Source: Amylostereum areolatum (lineage: Eukaryota; Basidiomycota; Agaricomycetes; Russulales; Stereaceae). From it: a stretch of 33,357 nucleotides of DNA. Below are positions 1-9,098 of this stretch, piece by piece (the first letter of the stretch is position 1; each line of letters begins with the position of its first letter). The translations under genes were made by a program, and so were the position numbers. The DNA lies in contig SAXG01000160.1 of assembly GCA_012932865.1 (NCBI GenBank), positions 1 through 33,357 on the forward strand, given 5' to 3'. The notes below the pieces were generated by a model that worked only from the letters and a program-made list of their open reading frames with translations, did not search any database and was not told the origin of the DNA.

Positions 1-300
1 AACCAACGTTGGAACGCGGTCCAAGACCTGAGGCCTGAGGGACGATGTGGGGTGCCATGAGGAAACACCCGATTGCGATTGCTTCTGTTGACCGGGAAGC
101 CTGACGCGCCTTGATCGTGACCCAGCCGGAACCCCTGCCTTACCATCCTGCGGACCGTGCCGGACGACTTGGTGCTCGAGCCCTACATAGAAGGGGAACG
201 GGAAGCCGACACGAAGAAAGCCTTGAAGGAACTGAATATCGGTATGATGCTATTTCTTAGTATTTCTCTCCATGTACGCTCCAGACGCTCAGGCACGGCC
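1..300 (+). pseudogene. Decayed, truncated copy of the unknown gene at 1109
   Basis: This stretch aligns by eye with about 1232-1512 of the gene to its right. Shared stretches include the codons for VPDDLVLEP and for KKALKE, and the match runs to the left edge of the window, so the copy probably starts outside it. Relative to the intact copy it has an extra base near 155 (gcggaccgtg against gcgagcgtg), which breaks the frame, and an insertion near 260-285. No long ORF survives. The offset to the intact copy is about 1.17-1.23 kb. A short shared segment downstream (678-720 and 1850-1894) indicates that gene and 3' flank were duplicated together. Confidence 0.6.
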
Positions 301-717
301 AGAGGATAGGTGCCGTGAGATGAGGGCGTCGAGACCTGTCGAGGCGCATGAATTATAGTCGAATTTACCGGTGGAATGGTGGCCTGTCCGGGGAAGAACG
401 GAAAACCTTGTTGACGGTCCAGTGATTACGGCGGCACGGTGTCGGCTGCATTTGAGGACGCATATGTAGCTTGAGAGCTTGAGCAGCAGGAGTGGTATAC
501 ACTTTCGTAACCATCTTTGCGGGTGCGGCACCGGCCGTTGTTTTGGCTTTATTCGGAGACACCGGCGACAGCAATCAGTCAGGAAAGCACTCATTTTGGT
601 GTAATATATTCAACGCACATGCTTTGGTTCTCTTGGGAGGTATCGGTAGAAGAGGCTGCCAGAGAGCCCTGAGGATGTATGGAATACGAAAGGGGGGTGG
701 GTGAAACTCTCCAGAGG

Positions 718-795
718 CAGGAGAACCAGTTCCAAATTCCAAACCAAAGTTGGCACCAGTGTCGAAGTGTGACTGAGATCAAGCTGAGATCTTGA
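718..795 (+). repeat. Dispersed repeat, copy 1
   Basis: The segment from the word CAGGAGAACCAGTTCCAAAT through GAGATCAAGCTGAGATC recurs at 4906-4990 with a few substitutions and a short insertion. The conserved words are long enough that chance is unlikely. It probably derives from a mobile element or an old duplication. No ORF or terminal repeat is evident. Confidence 0.6.
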
Positions 796-823
796 ATTTC
801 CTTGAATGTGGGAGTCCTCCAGT

Positions 824-862
824 GTTCAACGTACGTTCAACGTTCAACGTTCAACGTTCAAC
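824..862 (+). repeat. Heptamer tandem repeat GTTCAAC
   Basis: Four perfect head-to-tail copies of GTTCAAC occupy 835-862, and a fifth lies at 824-830, separated by GTAC. It lies about 250 bases upstream of the ATG at 1109. It looks like a minisatellite; a binding role is only a possibility. Confidence 0.75.
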
Positions 863-1108
863 TTGAAGGAAAAGGCTCAGATCATGTGACCACGGACGCA
901 GGTACTTATAAAACTAAAAGGCTTTAAGCGTTAAGGCCTAAGGTCGATCCCCTTCTGTCCAACGTACTCATCGCCCTCAGCATACTTCCTTAGTGATATA
1001 AACTCTCCCATCTCTCAGAATACGGTCAGTGTGTTTGTTACCACTCGAAATTCCCGAGAAGCTCACCCGTTACGCGTTTAGTTATACGCCATACCCTCTC
1101 AAGATCTT

Positions 1109-1687
1109 ATGGAGCCTGAGAGCCTACTATCTTACGAGGCTGCCAAGCACAGGGTTCGAAGAGTAGGAGGGTGGGAAGTGGATTTAGGTCGAATCGTGGC
1201 ATGGTGGGAGGAGGACACTGGTTTGACGTTGCCACCCTCTGGGCGTTGGACCGCGGTCTTCTCCCTGCGGAACCAAATCTGGACCAATAGGGAAACGCCG
1301 ATCGTGATCATGACCGTACCCAGGGATACTGAACTCGCCTTGATTGTGACCCAGCAGGACCCCCTGCCTTACCATCCTGCGAGCGTGCCGGACGACTTGG
1401 TGCTCGAGCCCTTCGTAGAAGGGGAACGGGAAGCCAACACGAAGAAAGCCTTGAAGGAACGGGGGATCGGTATGATGCTATCTCTCTATTTCTCCCCCGA
1501 CGCTCAGGCTGACGCGTGGACTATATTTATCGTTCAGACATCTCCGACGCAGTGTTTATCACTACCACGACGATATTTTGAGCACGCGCTTGCACCTTCC
1601 AAACAATCGTGGCGATTCGGGCCATGGTCCAGAGCATGGCTACTTGGTCGTAGTAGATTTTGTCTGCGCCGCGCGCGTGCGCGCTAA
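1109..1687 (+). CDS. Hypothetical protein, unknown family
   Basis: A 192-codon ORF starts at ATG 1109. I do not recognise the family. Residues 1-135 read like genuine globular protein (for example WEVDLGRIVAWWEEDTG and ELALIVTQQDPLPYHP). The last 55 residues become Arg- and Ser-rich and less convincing, so the true 3' end may be spliced or truncated. A decayed copy of the central part lies at 1-300, which supports the reading frame and shows local tandem duplication. A TATAAAA sits at 907-913. No signal peptide or membrane segment is seen. The gene may be young or lineage-specific. Confidence 0.45.
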   Translation: MEPESLLSYEAAKHRVRRVGGWEVDLGRIVAWWEEDTGLTLPPSGRWTAVFSLRNQIWTNRETPIVIMTVPRDTELALIVTQQDPLPYHPASVPDDLVLEPFVEGEREANTKKALKERGIGMMLSLYFSPDAQADAWTIFIVQTSPTQCLSLPRRYFEHALAPSKQSWRFGPWSRAWLLGRSRFCLRRARAR

Positions 1688-1815
1688 TTCTGCCAGTGAC
1701 ACTATGAAATAGCATCTGAAACCATGTTCGCTGTTCGCAGAAGAGGTGATATAATCGATATAGTGAGAGTCGACTCGAGTAGCGTACATTCTAATTGTCA
1801 CTAACGGAGTTGAGC

Positions 1816-1836
1816 CTTGGAGCTTGGAGCTTGGAG
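1816..1836 (+). repeat. CTTGGAG x3 tandem repeat
   Basis: Three perfect head-to-tail copies of CTTGGAG. It lies just upstream of the segment shared with the left duplicate (1850-1894 against 678-720). Confidence 0.8.
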
Positions 1837-2475
1837 TTTCGCGAGGAGGTATGGAATACGAAGGGGGGGGGGTTGAAAATCTCCGGAGCGGGCAGGAGAG
1901 GCCCCCGGCGTATGCGGTTGCAACTCCGATCCTAAATCGGCGATTTTGGGCCATTTCGTACGCACCATTTGGCCTACTTCCCGTACGCGCTGGGGATCGG
2001 GGTCACCTTTTTGTACCAGTTTCGTACGCATTCCTGATCAGAGTCCCTTCCACCCGCCACATGTACGGATAACGGGATCGGACGTCGAATCGCATGCACT
2101 TTGTGCGCACTTCAAACAAACGAAACCGTGTATTGTGCGAGAGTAGTACTCTCTTGTCCATATCGGGTCAAATTAATGCGTTTGCGCAAACGCCTATCAA
2201 CGCCCGACGAATTCTACCAGTCTTTAACAGAACACTACCTGCTCGTCTCGTCAGTGTTTGTTAAAGACTCGGCCTCCAGTCCACCTTTTCAGTAGCTCGC
2301 GGGATTCTCGGTAGACGCGAATAGTTCCGTCGAGGTGCTGGCACAGAAGGATTTTGACGAGCCGGCATACGAGGACGAGAGATGCAGGTGCGCGCTGGCC
2401 GCGCCGTCGCGGTGCGCGTCGCGACGCGTCGGTGGCGTCGTGGCGAAGCCGTCGCACCCAGCCTGCCAGGCCGAT

Positions 2476-2627
2476 CCGTACGCATCAGGATCGGACACCA
2501 GGACCGACTTGGCCACTTTCGGCGGTAATTGGATCGGACTAGGTCGACGATTTGACCCTTTCCCGTACGTATTAGGATCGGACCTTGCCTCCAAATTTCC
2601 CCTCCATCCGTACGCATTAGGATCGGA
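2476..2627 (+). repeat. Three interspersed 20-bp repeats with a CGTACG core
   Basis: CCGTACGCATTAGGATCGGA occurs at 2608-2627. Variants with one or two changes occur at 2476-2495 and 2563-2582. Looser versions of the CGTACGCA word occur near 1957 and 2024. The spacing (87 and 45 bases) is uneven, so this is not a CRISPR-like array. The palindromic CGTACG core could be a protein-binding site or a decayed minisatellite. Confidence 0.6.
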
Positions 2628-2686
2628 GTTCTTGGGGGATACGCCGGGGGCCTGGCAGGAGATAGTCTACTTTTCCTAGTCTCGTT

Positions 2687-2833
2687 CCCAGACGTCAGAG
2701 AGGAGGGTTGTGCAGGGGAGATATGAGGATGGGACCGAGGGATAGGCTATCGGAAGGAACCGAGCGGAGATTAAAGTCGGAGGCAAAAAGACGCGACAAA
2801 ACCCCTGCACAACCCTCCTCTCTGACGTCTGGG
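2687..2833. mobile_element. 147-bp element with perfect 32-bp inverted repeats
   Basis: The 32 bases at 2687-2718 (starting CCCAGACGTCAGAGAGGAGG) are the exact reverse complement of 2802-2833. The loop is 83 bases and has no ORF. The structure fits a small foldback element or MITE. I could not find a target-site duplication in the immediate flanks, so a transposon origin is inferred only from the perfect inverted repeats. A transcribed hairpin is the alternative. Confidence 0.6.
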
Positions 2834-3572
2834 GCAGTTCGTCGCGGATTCCGACGTGCTGTCACAGCGCGATAAAAGCGTTACGAGCATGTGATCTCGG
2901 AACATGTGACCCTCACCCCCATGCACTGATCTCCTCTTTCCCTCTCTTCAGAGAAGGGAAAAGCATCGGAAATACCATACTATTGAGATCCACGATGCCT
3001 TAGGACATATGTGTAAGGTTTCCCAGTCTCGCTGCCGTTGATTTGAGGAGTCTATGGCAAAAGTAAACCATGATAGCTGACAATGACTTGGAGACTCCCA
3101 GAGTTGAAGCAACCGGGGTCGCAGGTTTTCAGAATGAAGGGGATAAATCAGTGCTTAAGTTGCCTTCTTTCTAGTAGTGATTTGGAGTGAAGGGCTGCAA
3201 GGCAAGTAACCTACAAGTGAATCATCCACTGGCAAGCTTGGACTGCAGAGGCTCATGTAACATGTACAATCATAGCGAGATTTTCAAGTTAACATGAGTA
3301 ATCTGTAGCTTAAGTACCATGCAAGGTAATCCACGTTGGTGTGCTCGTGCAACAGTGCATGCAACCACTCAGTAGCAGTGAAAGACCGGCAATGAGTAGA
3401 TTTTCATGACTCTCGAGGTCCAAACTGCTCTGTATTACCTCTCATCACCTCAGAGACCTTCAGAGCTCATAATAGTACAAGCTATCTAATCTCGAACGAC
3501 TACAATCCGGCCAACGATACGTTAAACATCAGAAGAACGGCCGTGCTGAGGACGCGTACGTGACGCGCCGGA

Positions 3573-4103
3573 TCACGTTTTGTGCTTAGTCAGATCACAA
3601 TTCGTGACTGATGGCATCATTGTGACAGCACGTCGGAAATCGCGACGAAATGCCCCAGACGTTGCACGAGTCCTCGCGGAGCCGGTTCGAGTGCGAAAAC
3701 GTCTGGAGCCGAGACTATACTTTTCCCACTGATGCGCTTGTCGAGAGGTCGGGGGAGTTCGGTAAGTTCCGAACGAAGGGCCTTGTCGCTCCCTTGCCGA
3801 GCTCGGAGCACACTTATTGCTCGTAAATAACATAAATGAATAAATGCTCTCCCCGTTCGCACTCTCGCAGGCTTCCTTGTACTCATTCTCCTCCCCGATC
3901 CAGGTAGCCTGAAATACTCCGTTACCGTCAACACAATCCTTGAATAACCACCTCTCGAAGTCCCCGTTGCGTAGCTGCTTCTCATCGCGCTCACTGGAGA
4001 TCCTTCTGAACTTCAATGGCCCACGCCAAATCCGATCCAGGGTAAGTAAGTGCCTTCTGTGAAAGGGCTGTGAGCCCTCCGTCAGGGATACGCCCGATGG
4101 CAT
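3573..4103 (-). CDS. Doubtful ORF, unknown protein
   Basis: A 176-codon minus-strand ORF. Residues about 35-90 have balanced, globular-looking composition (for example FERWLFKDCVDGNGVFQATW), whereas the C-terminal third is Arg/Thr-rich and unconvincing. I do not recognise a family. It may be one exon or a remnant of a larger gene. A short stretch ending in GTATTTCAG inside the frame could be a splice acceptor. No paralogue is seen in the window. Confidence 0.3.
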   Translation of the reverse strand: MPSGVSLTEGSQPFHRRHLLTLDRIWRGPLKFRRISSERDEKQLRNGDFERWLFKDCVDGNGVFQATWIGEENEYKEACESANGESIYSFMLFTSNKCAPSSARERQGPSFGTYRTPPTSRQAHQWEKYSLGSRRFRTRTGSARTRATSGAFRRDFRRAVTMMPSVTNCDLTKHKT

Positions 4104-4225
4104 TGGACCCGCTTTCAGTTTACCGCTTGGCTTCAGCTTTCCTACACTCCGCCCCCGCGCTCGTCGTCGTGTCCGACGTACTTAAACCTCACGTTCTTTC
4201 AGTCCACCATCGTCTTTGTCCCACA

Positions 4226-4468
4226 ATGAAGTCTTTCGCCGCTCTCACCGCTTGTCAAGCGAGCAGGCTGTTATTCTCCGTGTCTGCGCCTTCATTCAGG
4301 CTCAGGCTCTTCCCTCATCACACGGCGACGGCTCTGTCCAGGCGCAATCCCGTAATCGACTTATGGCATGGCATTGTTGTTCGACGACTCGCCCAAATGC
4401 AGCTCGATCGCGCAGAGAAGAATGACCCATACGTTGTCGCACAGTTTATACCCGCACTCTTTTGCTGA
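4226..4468 (+). pseudogene. Possible remnant of a small secreted-protein gene
   Basis: ATG 4226 is preceded by a pyrimidine-rich leader typical of fungal promoters (ttctttcagtccaccatcg) and opens with MKSFAALTA, which resembles the start of a signal peptide. The frame then becomes Arg- and Leu-rich. A neighbouring frame holds ILRVCAFIQAQALPSS, which looks like the end of a signal peptide. This could be a frameshifted relic, but it could also be chance. Confidence 0.2.
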
Positions 4469-4905
4469 TGTTCCATCTTCTTCAGGTTGACTTCACCACC
4501 ATCTGCTCCACATTAACTGCACATGATTGATCGCTCAAAGCCTTAACATCGGAACTGCAGTACTGTAACTTAAGTCTGTGCCCTTCTTCACAGCCCAGTA
4601 TGTAAAGTAGTATTGGTACACATTGTTTTGTGTATCAATATAATCAAAGATGATCCTCCATGGAGTGCACTGTAACTGCAATCTCTCTGTCGCCTGCTCT
4701 GGCCTTGAGTTGAGGATGCTCGCGCGAACCCGGGACTATGAATATTGAATCGAAATAACAGTGCACGTGATATGCCGAGATTCGGCAATCAAGCTCCCTT
4801 GACCTCCCGACAAGGGCCGTTGTATCAGAAGCAAACGCCAGACACGGAGGATCCTGAACTTGAGAAGGTTGACGAAAGTGTCTCGTCTGCCTCTGGGAGA
4901 CTAGC

Positions 4906-5012
4906 AGGAGAACCAGTTCCAAATTCCAAACCACGGCTTGGCACAATGGCACCAGTGTTGAAGTGTGGCTGAGATCAAGCTGAGATCCTGCCCTCAGGCC
5001 TCAGGCCTCAGG
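4906..5012 (+). repeat. Dispersed repeat, copy 2, followed by CCTCAGG iterations
   Basis: Positions 4906-4990 match 718-795. Immediately after, CCTCAGG is iterated three times (4993-5012). The reverse-complement form CCTGAGGCCTGAGGG lies at about 27-41 in the left pseudogene. The association of both words with both places suggests pieces of one ancestral repeat. Confidence 0.55.
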
Positions 5013-5415
5013 GGGGGCCCTGCTGGGTCCTGGCAGTCCTGGCTCGGTCCTGGCACCTGGCCGCCCTCGGTGCCCGTATGCAATTCACCAGACCACCAGG
5101 GCGCATGCACCAGGGTGCACCACGCGGTTCGAGGACGATCCCGGCTTCGAATGCCTGGCTTCGACGCCCACGTTCTCTCACGCGTTCTTCTCCCACTTCG
5201 CCAACACAACCCTCTCATCGCCGTCGGGCGCGACCGTCTGCCACGTTCTGCGACACCGACGGGCCCAATCGCAGCGCGCGGGTGATGGCGCCCCAGCCGA
5301 TCGGACGCACCAATAACGTCCCGCTTCGTAAATCGCGTACTTATCAGCGTCTGCCCTGAGCGTGCGCACGCGAGCTGTCTCTTGTTATCAGCGCGAATCC
5401 CTCACCTGTCGTGGT

Positions 5416-5424
5416 TATATAAAA
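5416..5424 (+). promoter_or_regulatory. TATA box of the first phosphoesterase gene
   Basis: TATATAAAA lies 99 bases before the ATG at 5523 and is followed by a CT-rich leader that ends just before the start codon. This is typical of a fungal core promoter. Confidence 0.6.
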
Positions 5425-5522
5425 CCCACGGGCGATCCTCGACCCCACGTTCGTCGTCCAGCGCGCACCCCCCCGCGCACCCCTCCTTCCTCCTTTCCTC
5501 CCACTCCTCCTCGCGCGCATCA

Positions 5523-8306
5523 ATGAAGACCGCTCTCTTCTCTCTCCTCGCGGGCGCTGCGCTCGTCGCGGGATGCGCCGAGCACGAAGAGCAGGCGGGC
5601 GAAGCCCATGTTCACAGCAAGAGGGCCGCCCCGAGCCGCCCGCTGACCCCCCCTGCGCGTGCGCTCGAGTGGGGGGACGTCAACATCATCCACACGACGG
5701 ACAGCCACGGGTGGCTGCTTGGACACCAGAAGCCGTCGCTGCCCGAGCCCAACTACAGGTGCGTTCTGTCTTCGCGCATCCAGGGGGTGCAAGGGAAGGG
5801 TGTGCTGAGGCGTGTCTCCTCCAGTGGCGATTTCGGCGATTTCGCGTCGTTCGTGGCGCACATGAAGGAAATTGCCTGGGTGCGGAGGTTCTCGCGCTGC
5901 GATGGGGAGCACACGTTCTGACGAGGATGTATGCGCGCAGAAAAAAGGCGTCGATCTCTTGTTGGTCGATTCGGGCGACTTGCACGACGGTGAGCTGCTC
6001 CTTCTGTCTGCGTGCGGGCTTCCAAGGTTGACGTATTCGGTTTAGGCACCGGTCTTTCAGACGGATACCCTGCCGGAGGCGTGGATGCGCATGACGTGCG
6101 TTTTTGCTTGCTGCCTTCATGGGCCTTTCATGGTTAACGCGCGACACCCTCCCAGTCCAACGAGTTCTTCGCAAAATTGCCGTACGATGTGCTGGCCATC
6201 GGCAAGTGGGTCGCTTTCTCGAGCATGATCGGGGAGGCGGACTGCTGACGGCCTGAATGACTAGTCACGAGCTGTATGTGTACAACAACACCCTCGACGT
6301 GCACAAGAACTTCGCGCCCAAGTGGAAGGGCCGCTATCTCTCGTCCAACGTCAACATCACCCTCCCGGACAAGCATGGGAAGCTGGTCAGCGTCCCCGTT
6401 GGCGGTATGCCCTCCTTTACAGTAGTTTACTCCACGGTGTGCTCACGTTCCGTTTGCAGAACGCTTTGCGAAGTTCAGGACGCTGATGTACGCAATTCCC
6501 CTTGTGGTTCGACTTGGCGCCTCGTAGGCTGACTGTGATGCGCAGGGGCCGCAAAGTCACATCTCTCGGCGTTCTCTTCGACTTCACCGGAAACGACAAG
6601 AACACCACCGTACAAAAGGTGGAGGACATGGTCAAGGAGGCATGGGTAAGCGCCATTGCATCTTCCTTTTTCTTGTGACCGATTTTTGTGGCTGTTTTCC
6701 AGTTTGCCGAGGCTATCAAGGAGGAGCCCGACCTCTTTTTGCTCGCAGGGTGAGTAAATGCTCTTGTTTGAAAGAGGTAAAGGCAACTCAAGTTCGTTGT
6801 AGGCACATGCCTGTCGTTAAAGACAACTGCAAGTTCAATCCTTGTTCCTGCACTTTGTTTTGCTGATGAAAATCCGTATCTCAGGGCCCGCGGTGTTCAA
6901 CGCTATCCGCGCCGTTCACCCCACCACTCCGATCCTCATCTTCGGTGGACACACTCATATCCGTGACTGCACCCAACTCGATGGCCGTTCCATGTCCCTG
7001 GAGAGCGGTCGATACATGGAGACTGTTGGTACGCCTGTCTGCTATCCCTCCCGTGGGGCCGTTCTCATTCTTTTGTCGCAGGCTGGATGAGTGAGTCGAG
7101 TATTCCCATGTGTTCAACGAGCGCGAGTCAATCATCGATGCAGGCGTGAAACTCGACAAAAAGCACAACAGCGCGGGCAACCTCACTTTCAGCCGCCGCT
7201 ACCTGGATCCCAACCGTGTCACGTATGAGGTGCGGTTCATTCTTCACCACCCGCCACGACGACCCTCCATCTGACCTTCTTTTAAATCGTCTAGTACCAT
7301 ACGGGCCGCAGCAACTTCACTTTCGACACTTGGCCCGGCAAGCTGATCACGCAAGGCCTGAACCAGCTGGCGAAGCGGTTCGACTTGAGCTCCTTGTTCG
7401 GTACCGCGCCCCAGGACTACACTATTTCTCGGTATGCGTCACTCTTGCGCGGTCGAGAGCGTGATCTGACCATCGTCAACAGCAACGCGTACCCGTCCAA
7501 CGGCTCGCTTCTGTCTCTCGTCGCGGAGCAGGTATACAATCCCCCCGTTCACCGTCCGCCCGCGCCCCCGCGTTGACCGTTCACCCTCCCCAGGCCCTGC
7601 CCGTCTCTCTCGCCGTGAACAACACGCGCGCGACCATCCCGAACCTGATCATCACCAACTCGGGCGGGCTCCGGTTCGACGTGTTCAAGGGCGCGTTCAC
7701 GAAGAACGACCAGCTGACGGCGTCCCCGTTCGCGGACGCGTTCTACTACGTCACGGACGTGCCCCTCGGCGTCGCGACCCAGGTGCTCGCGACGCTGAAC
7801 AGCGACGGCTCGAACCAGCGCCGGGAGCTGCTCGAGGCGCGGGAGCGGGAGCTGTATGCGCGGGGCGAGGTCGGCACGCGCTATCGGCGGTGGCTGGAGG
7901 AGATGGCGACGCGGGAGACCGTCGAGCGGCGCGCGGCGGGGAACCTCACCGTGGGCTACGTCACCTCCGACGTGGGTCCCTTCCTCCCACCGTCCTCGTC
8001 CCGTACGCTGCTAACCAGACGGCCCCGGCCGGCGTGACGCAGTCCTGCCCGGGCGTCGGCGACGACACGCTGCACACGGCGATGCCGTTCTTCTCCGCGC
8101 CGGACTTCATCGCGTCGACGCCGCCCGCGGTCCCGGACGCGACCGCGATCGACCTCGTCTTCGTCAACTTCATCGAGAGCCAGCTGCTCGCGACGCTGAA
8201 CGCGCTCCAGGCGGACAGGACGTACACGAGCGCGGACGTGGGCACGTACAGCAGCGTGATGCTCAACACCGCGCTCGGCGTGTTCGCGCAGGAGACGTGG
8301 AACTGA
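5523..8306 (+). CDS. UshA/5'-nucleotidase-type metallophosphoesterase (copy A)
   Basis: Predicted 623-aa secreted or vacuolar phosphoesterase of the fungal YHR202W-like group, probably hydrolysing nucleotide phosphates at a two-metal site. Exons: 5523-5758, 5825-5879, 5941-5989, 6046-6095, 6156-6205, 6265-6404, 6460-6487, 6546-6645, 6703-6749, 6803-6828, 6885-7028, 7082-7090, 7144-7229, 7295-7431, 7483-7531, 7594-7971, 8019-8306; all phases agree. A signal peptide ([17 protein letters not shown]) follows the chosen ATG. Metal motifs are complete: TDSHG (D60, H62), SGDLHDG (D110), GNHE (146-149), GHMPV (H253) and GGHTH (H283, H285). The C-terminal nucleotidase domain has NSGGLR (424-429). The intron at 6829-6884 has a GC donor. 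The 9-nt exon 12 encodes part of GWMS. The family call is firm; the substrate is unknown. Its tandem paralogue follows. Confidence 0.88.
6829..6884 (+). other. GC-AG intron
   Basis: The donor is GCAAGT, the acceptor CTCAG, and a CTGAT branch-like site lies between. Removing it joins T and GG to make Trp261, exactly as in the paralogue, where the same position has a GT donor. No GT donor in phase is available nearby. Confidence 0.75.
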
Positions 8307-8324
8307 GGTGTCCGGGGCTGAGGC

Positions 8325-8349
8325 GGGGGAGGGGGGAGGGGGGAGGGGG
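8325..8349 (+). other. G-quadruplex-type tract in the 3' UTR
   Basis: Four G runs of 5, 6, 6 and 5 bases are separated by single A residues, starting 19 bases after the stop codon of copy A. One-base loops make this a near-ideal quadruplex sequence in the transcript and on the coding strand. Confidence 0.7.
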
Positions 8350-8982
8350 TATACCGGATTGTGCTTATGTTGGGGTCTACATGACCACTTTTAATGCGAT
8401 GCTCTGTCGGTTATGAATGAGGTGAGAGGGCGACACGGTCGCTGCTATGCGGGCGGGCAGTGGGTGTTAGTGGCCAATATTGGCTCGGGGAGTGTCAGGA
8501 GGATGCGGGGTCCGTCGTTTCAACCGTACCCTCTACGCAGTCCATAATTCTGAGGGGATATATGAGGTGGTTGGACCGTCTGATGAGGGGATACCGAGGT
8601 ACGAGGGCTGACTCCGCCGACGTCTGCCTCAGGAGACTAAAGTCTACTGACTAGTTGGACCTTGGTGCCTTTCGAATCTTCGTTAGGAGCCGGGTACTAT
8701 CAGTAACAACTCCTGCTCTAAGGAACCGCGAGCAAGTCTCTCTTGCGTACTTCGTACTCCTTACTCCCACTGTAACATGCATCTACCCATGTCGAGACGG
8801 GTTGTCTCCCACCCCAGCGCCTTTACCGTGCTATTTACGCTCACCTGCGAATTGAGGGATGATTCTTTCTTTCTTTTCACTGGCTGTCGAGGCCGTCACC
8901 TCCCGATATCAACGGGTCCCTCAACCAAATTCTCGGGATCAGATTCACTGGAGCCTGTCCGCGGCCAGTGATCCCCATCCAC

Positions 8983-8989
8983 TATATAT
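8983..8989 (+). promoter_or_regulatory. TATA box of the second phosphoesterase gene
   Basis: TATATAT lies 80 bases before ATG 9069 and 110 before ATG 9099. No other TATA-like word is nearby. Confidence 0.5.
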
Positions 8990-9098
8990 TCGTGACATCT
9001 CCAGCTTGATTCATGCCCACCGCCTGTCCAATCCCCCCCGCCGTTCGGTCTGAAGCGCCCCGCCAGCGATGGCCCAACCGTCCTCCAGATCCGCAGGC

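Larger units (their letters stand above)
301..1108. other. Intergenic stretch with repeats, no gene seen
   Basis: No convincing coding sequence. It holds the downstream part of the left copy of the tandem duplication (678-720), a dispersed repeat at 718-795 that recurs near 4906-4990, a heptamer repeat at 824-862, and a TATAAAA at 907-913. The last lies about 200 bases before the ATG at 1109 and may belong to its promoter. Confidence 0.5.
1688..3572. other. Gene-poor, repeat-rich region
   Basis: No supportable gene. Contents seen are a CTTGGAG triplet repeat (1816-1836), the right copy of the duplicated flank (1850-1894), 20-bp CGTACG-centred repeats (2476-2627), a 147-bp inverted-repeat element (2687-2833), and otherwise unstructured sequence to 3572. 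A short reading frame near 2101-2295 has protein-like composition but no supporting signals. Confidence 0.5.
4469..5522. other. Upstream region of the first phosphoesterase gene, with repeat copy
   Basis: No convincing gene. It contains the second copy of the dispersed repeat (4906-4990), a GCCTCAG-type iteration at 4993-5012, and the promoter of the gene at 5523. ORFs on both strands between 4965 and 5370 overlap one another and look like GC-rich noise. Confidence 0.5.
8307..9098. other. Intergenic region between the two phosphoesterase genes
   Basis: Contains the G-rich tract at 8325-8349 and the TATA box of copy B. Short ORFs in 8460-9053 have no protein-like composition. No obvious similarity to the upstream region of copy A was seen. 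Confidence 0.5.

Noticed and set aside
2476..2627. CRISPR-like array
   Set aside because: Only three imperfect repeats with unequal spacing in a eukaryotic genome.
4965..5369. Overlapping ORFs on both strands upstream of the first phosphoesterase gene
   Set aside because: They overlap each other in several frames, lack protein-like composition and lie within the promoter region.
5382..5522. In-frame extension upstream of ATG 5523
   Set aside because: No ATG in it; it covers the TATA box and CT-rich leader, and the signal peptide starts at 5523.
7532..7593. Reading the region between exons 15 and 16 of copy A as coding
   Set aside because: It contains a stop and has good GT-AG signals; copy B shows that the flanking codons are directly adjacent.
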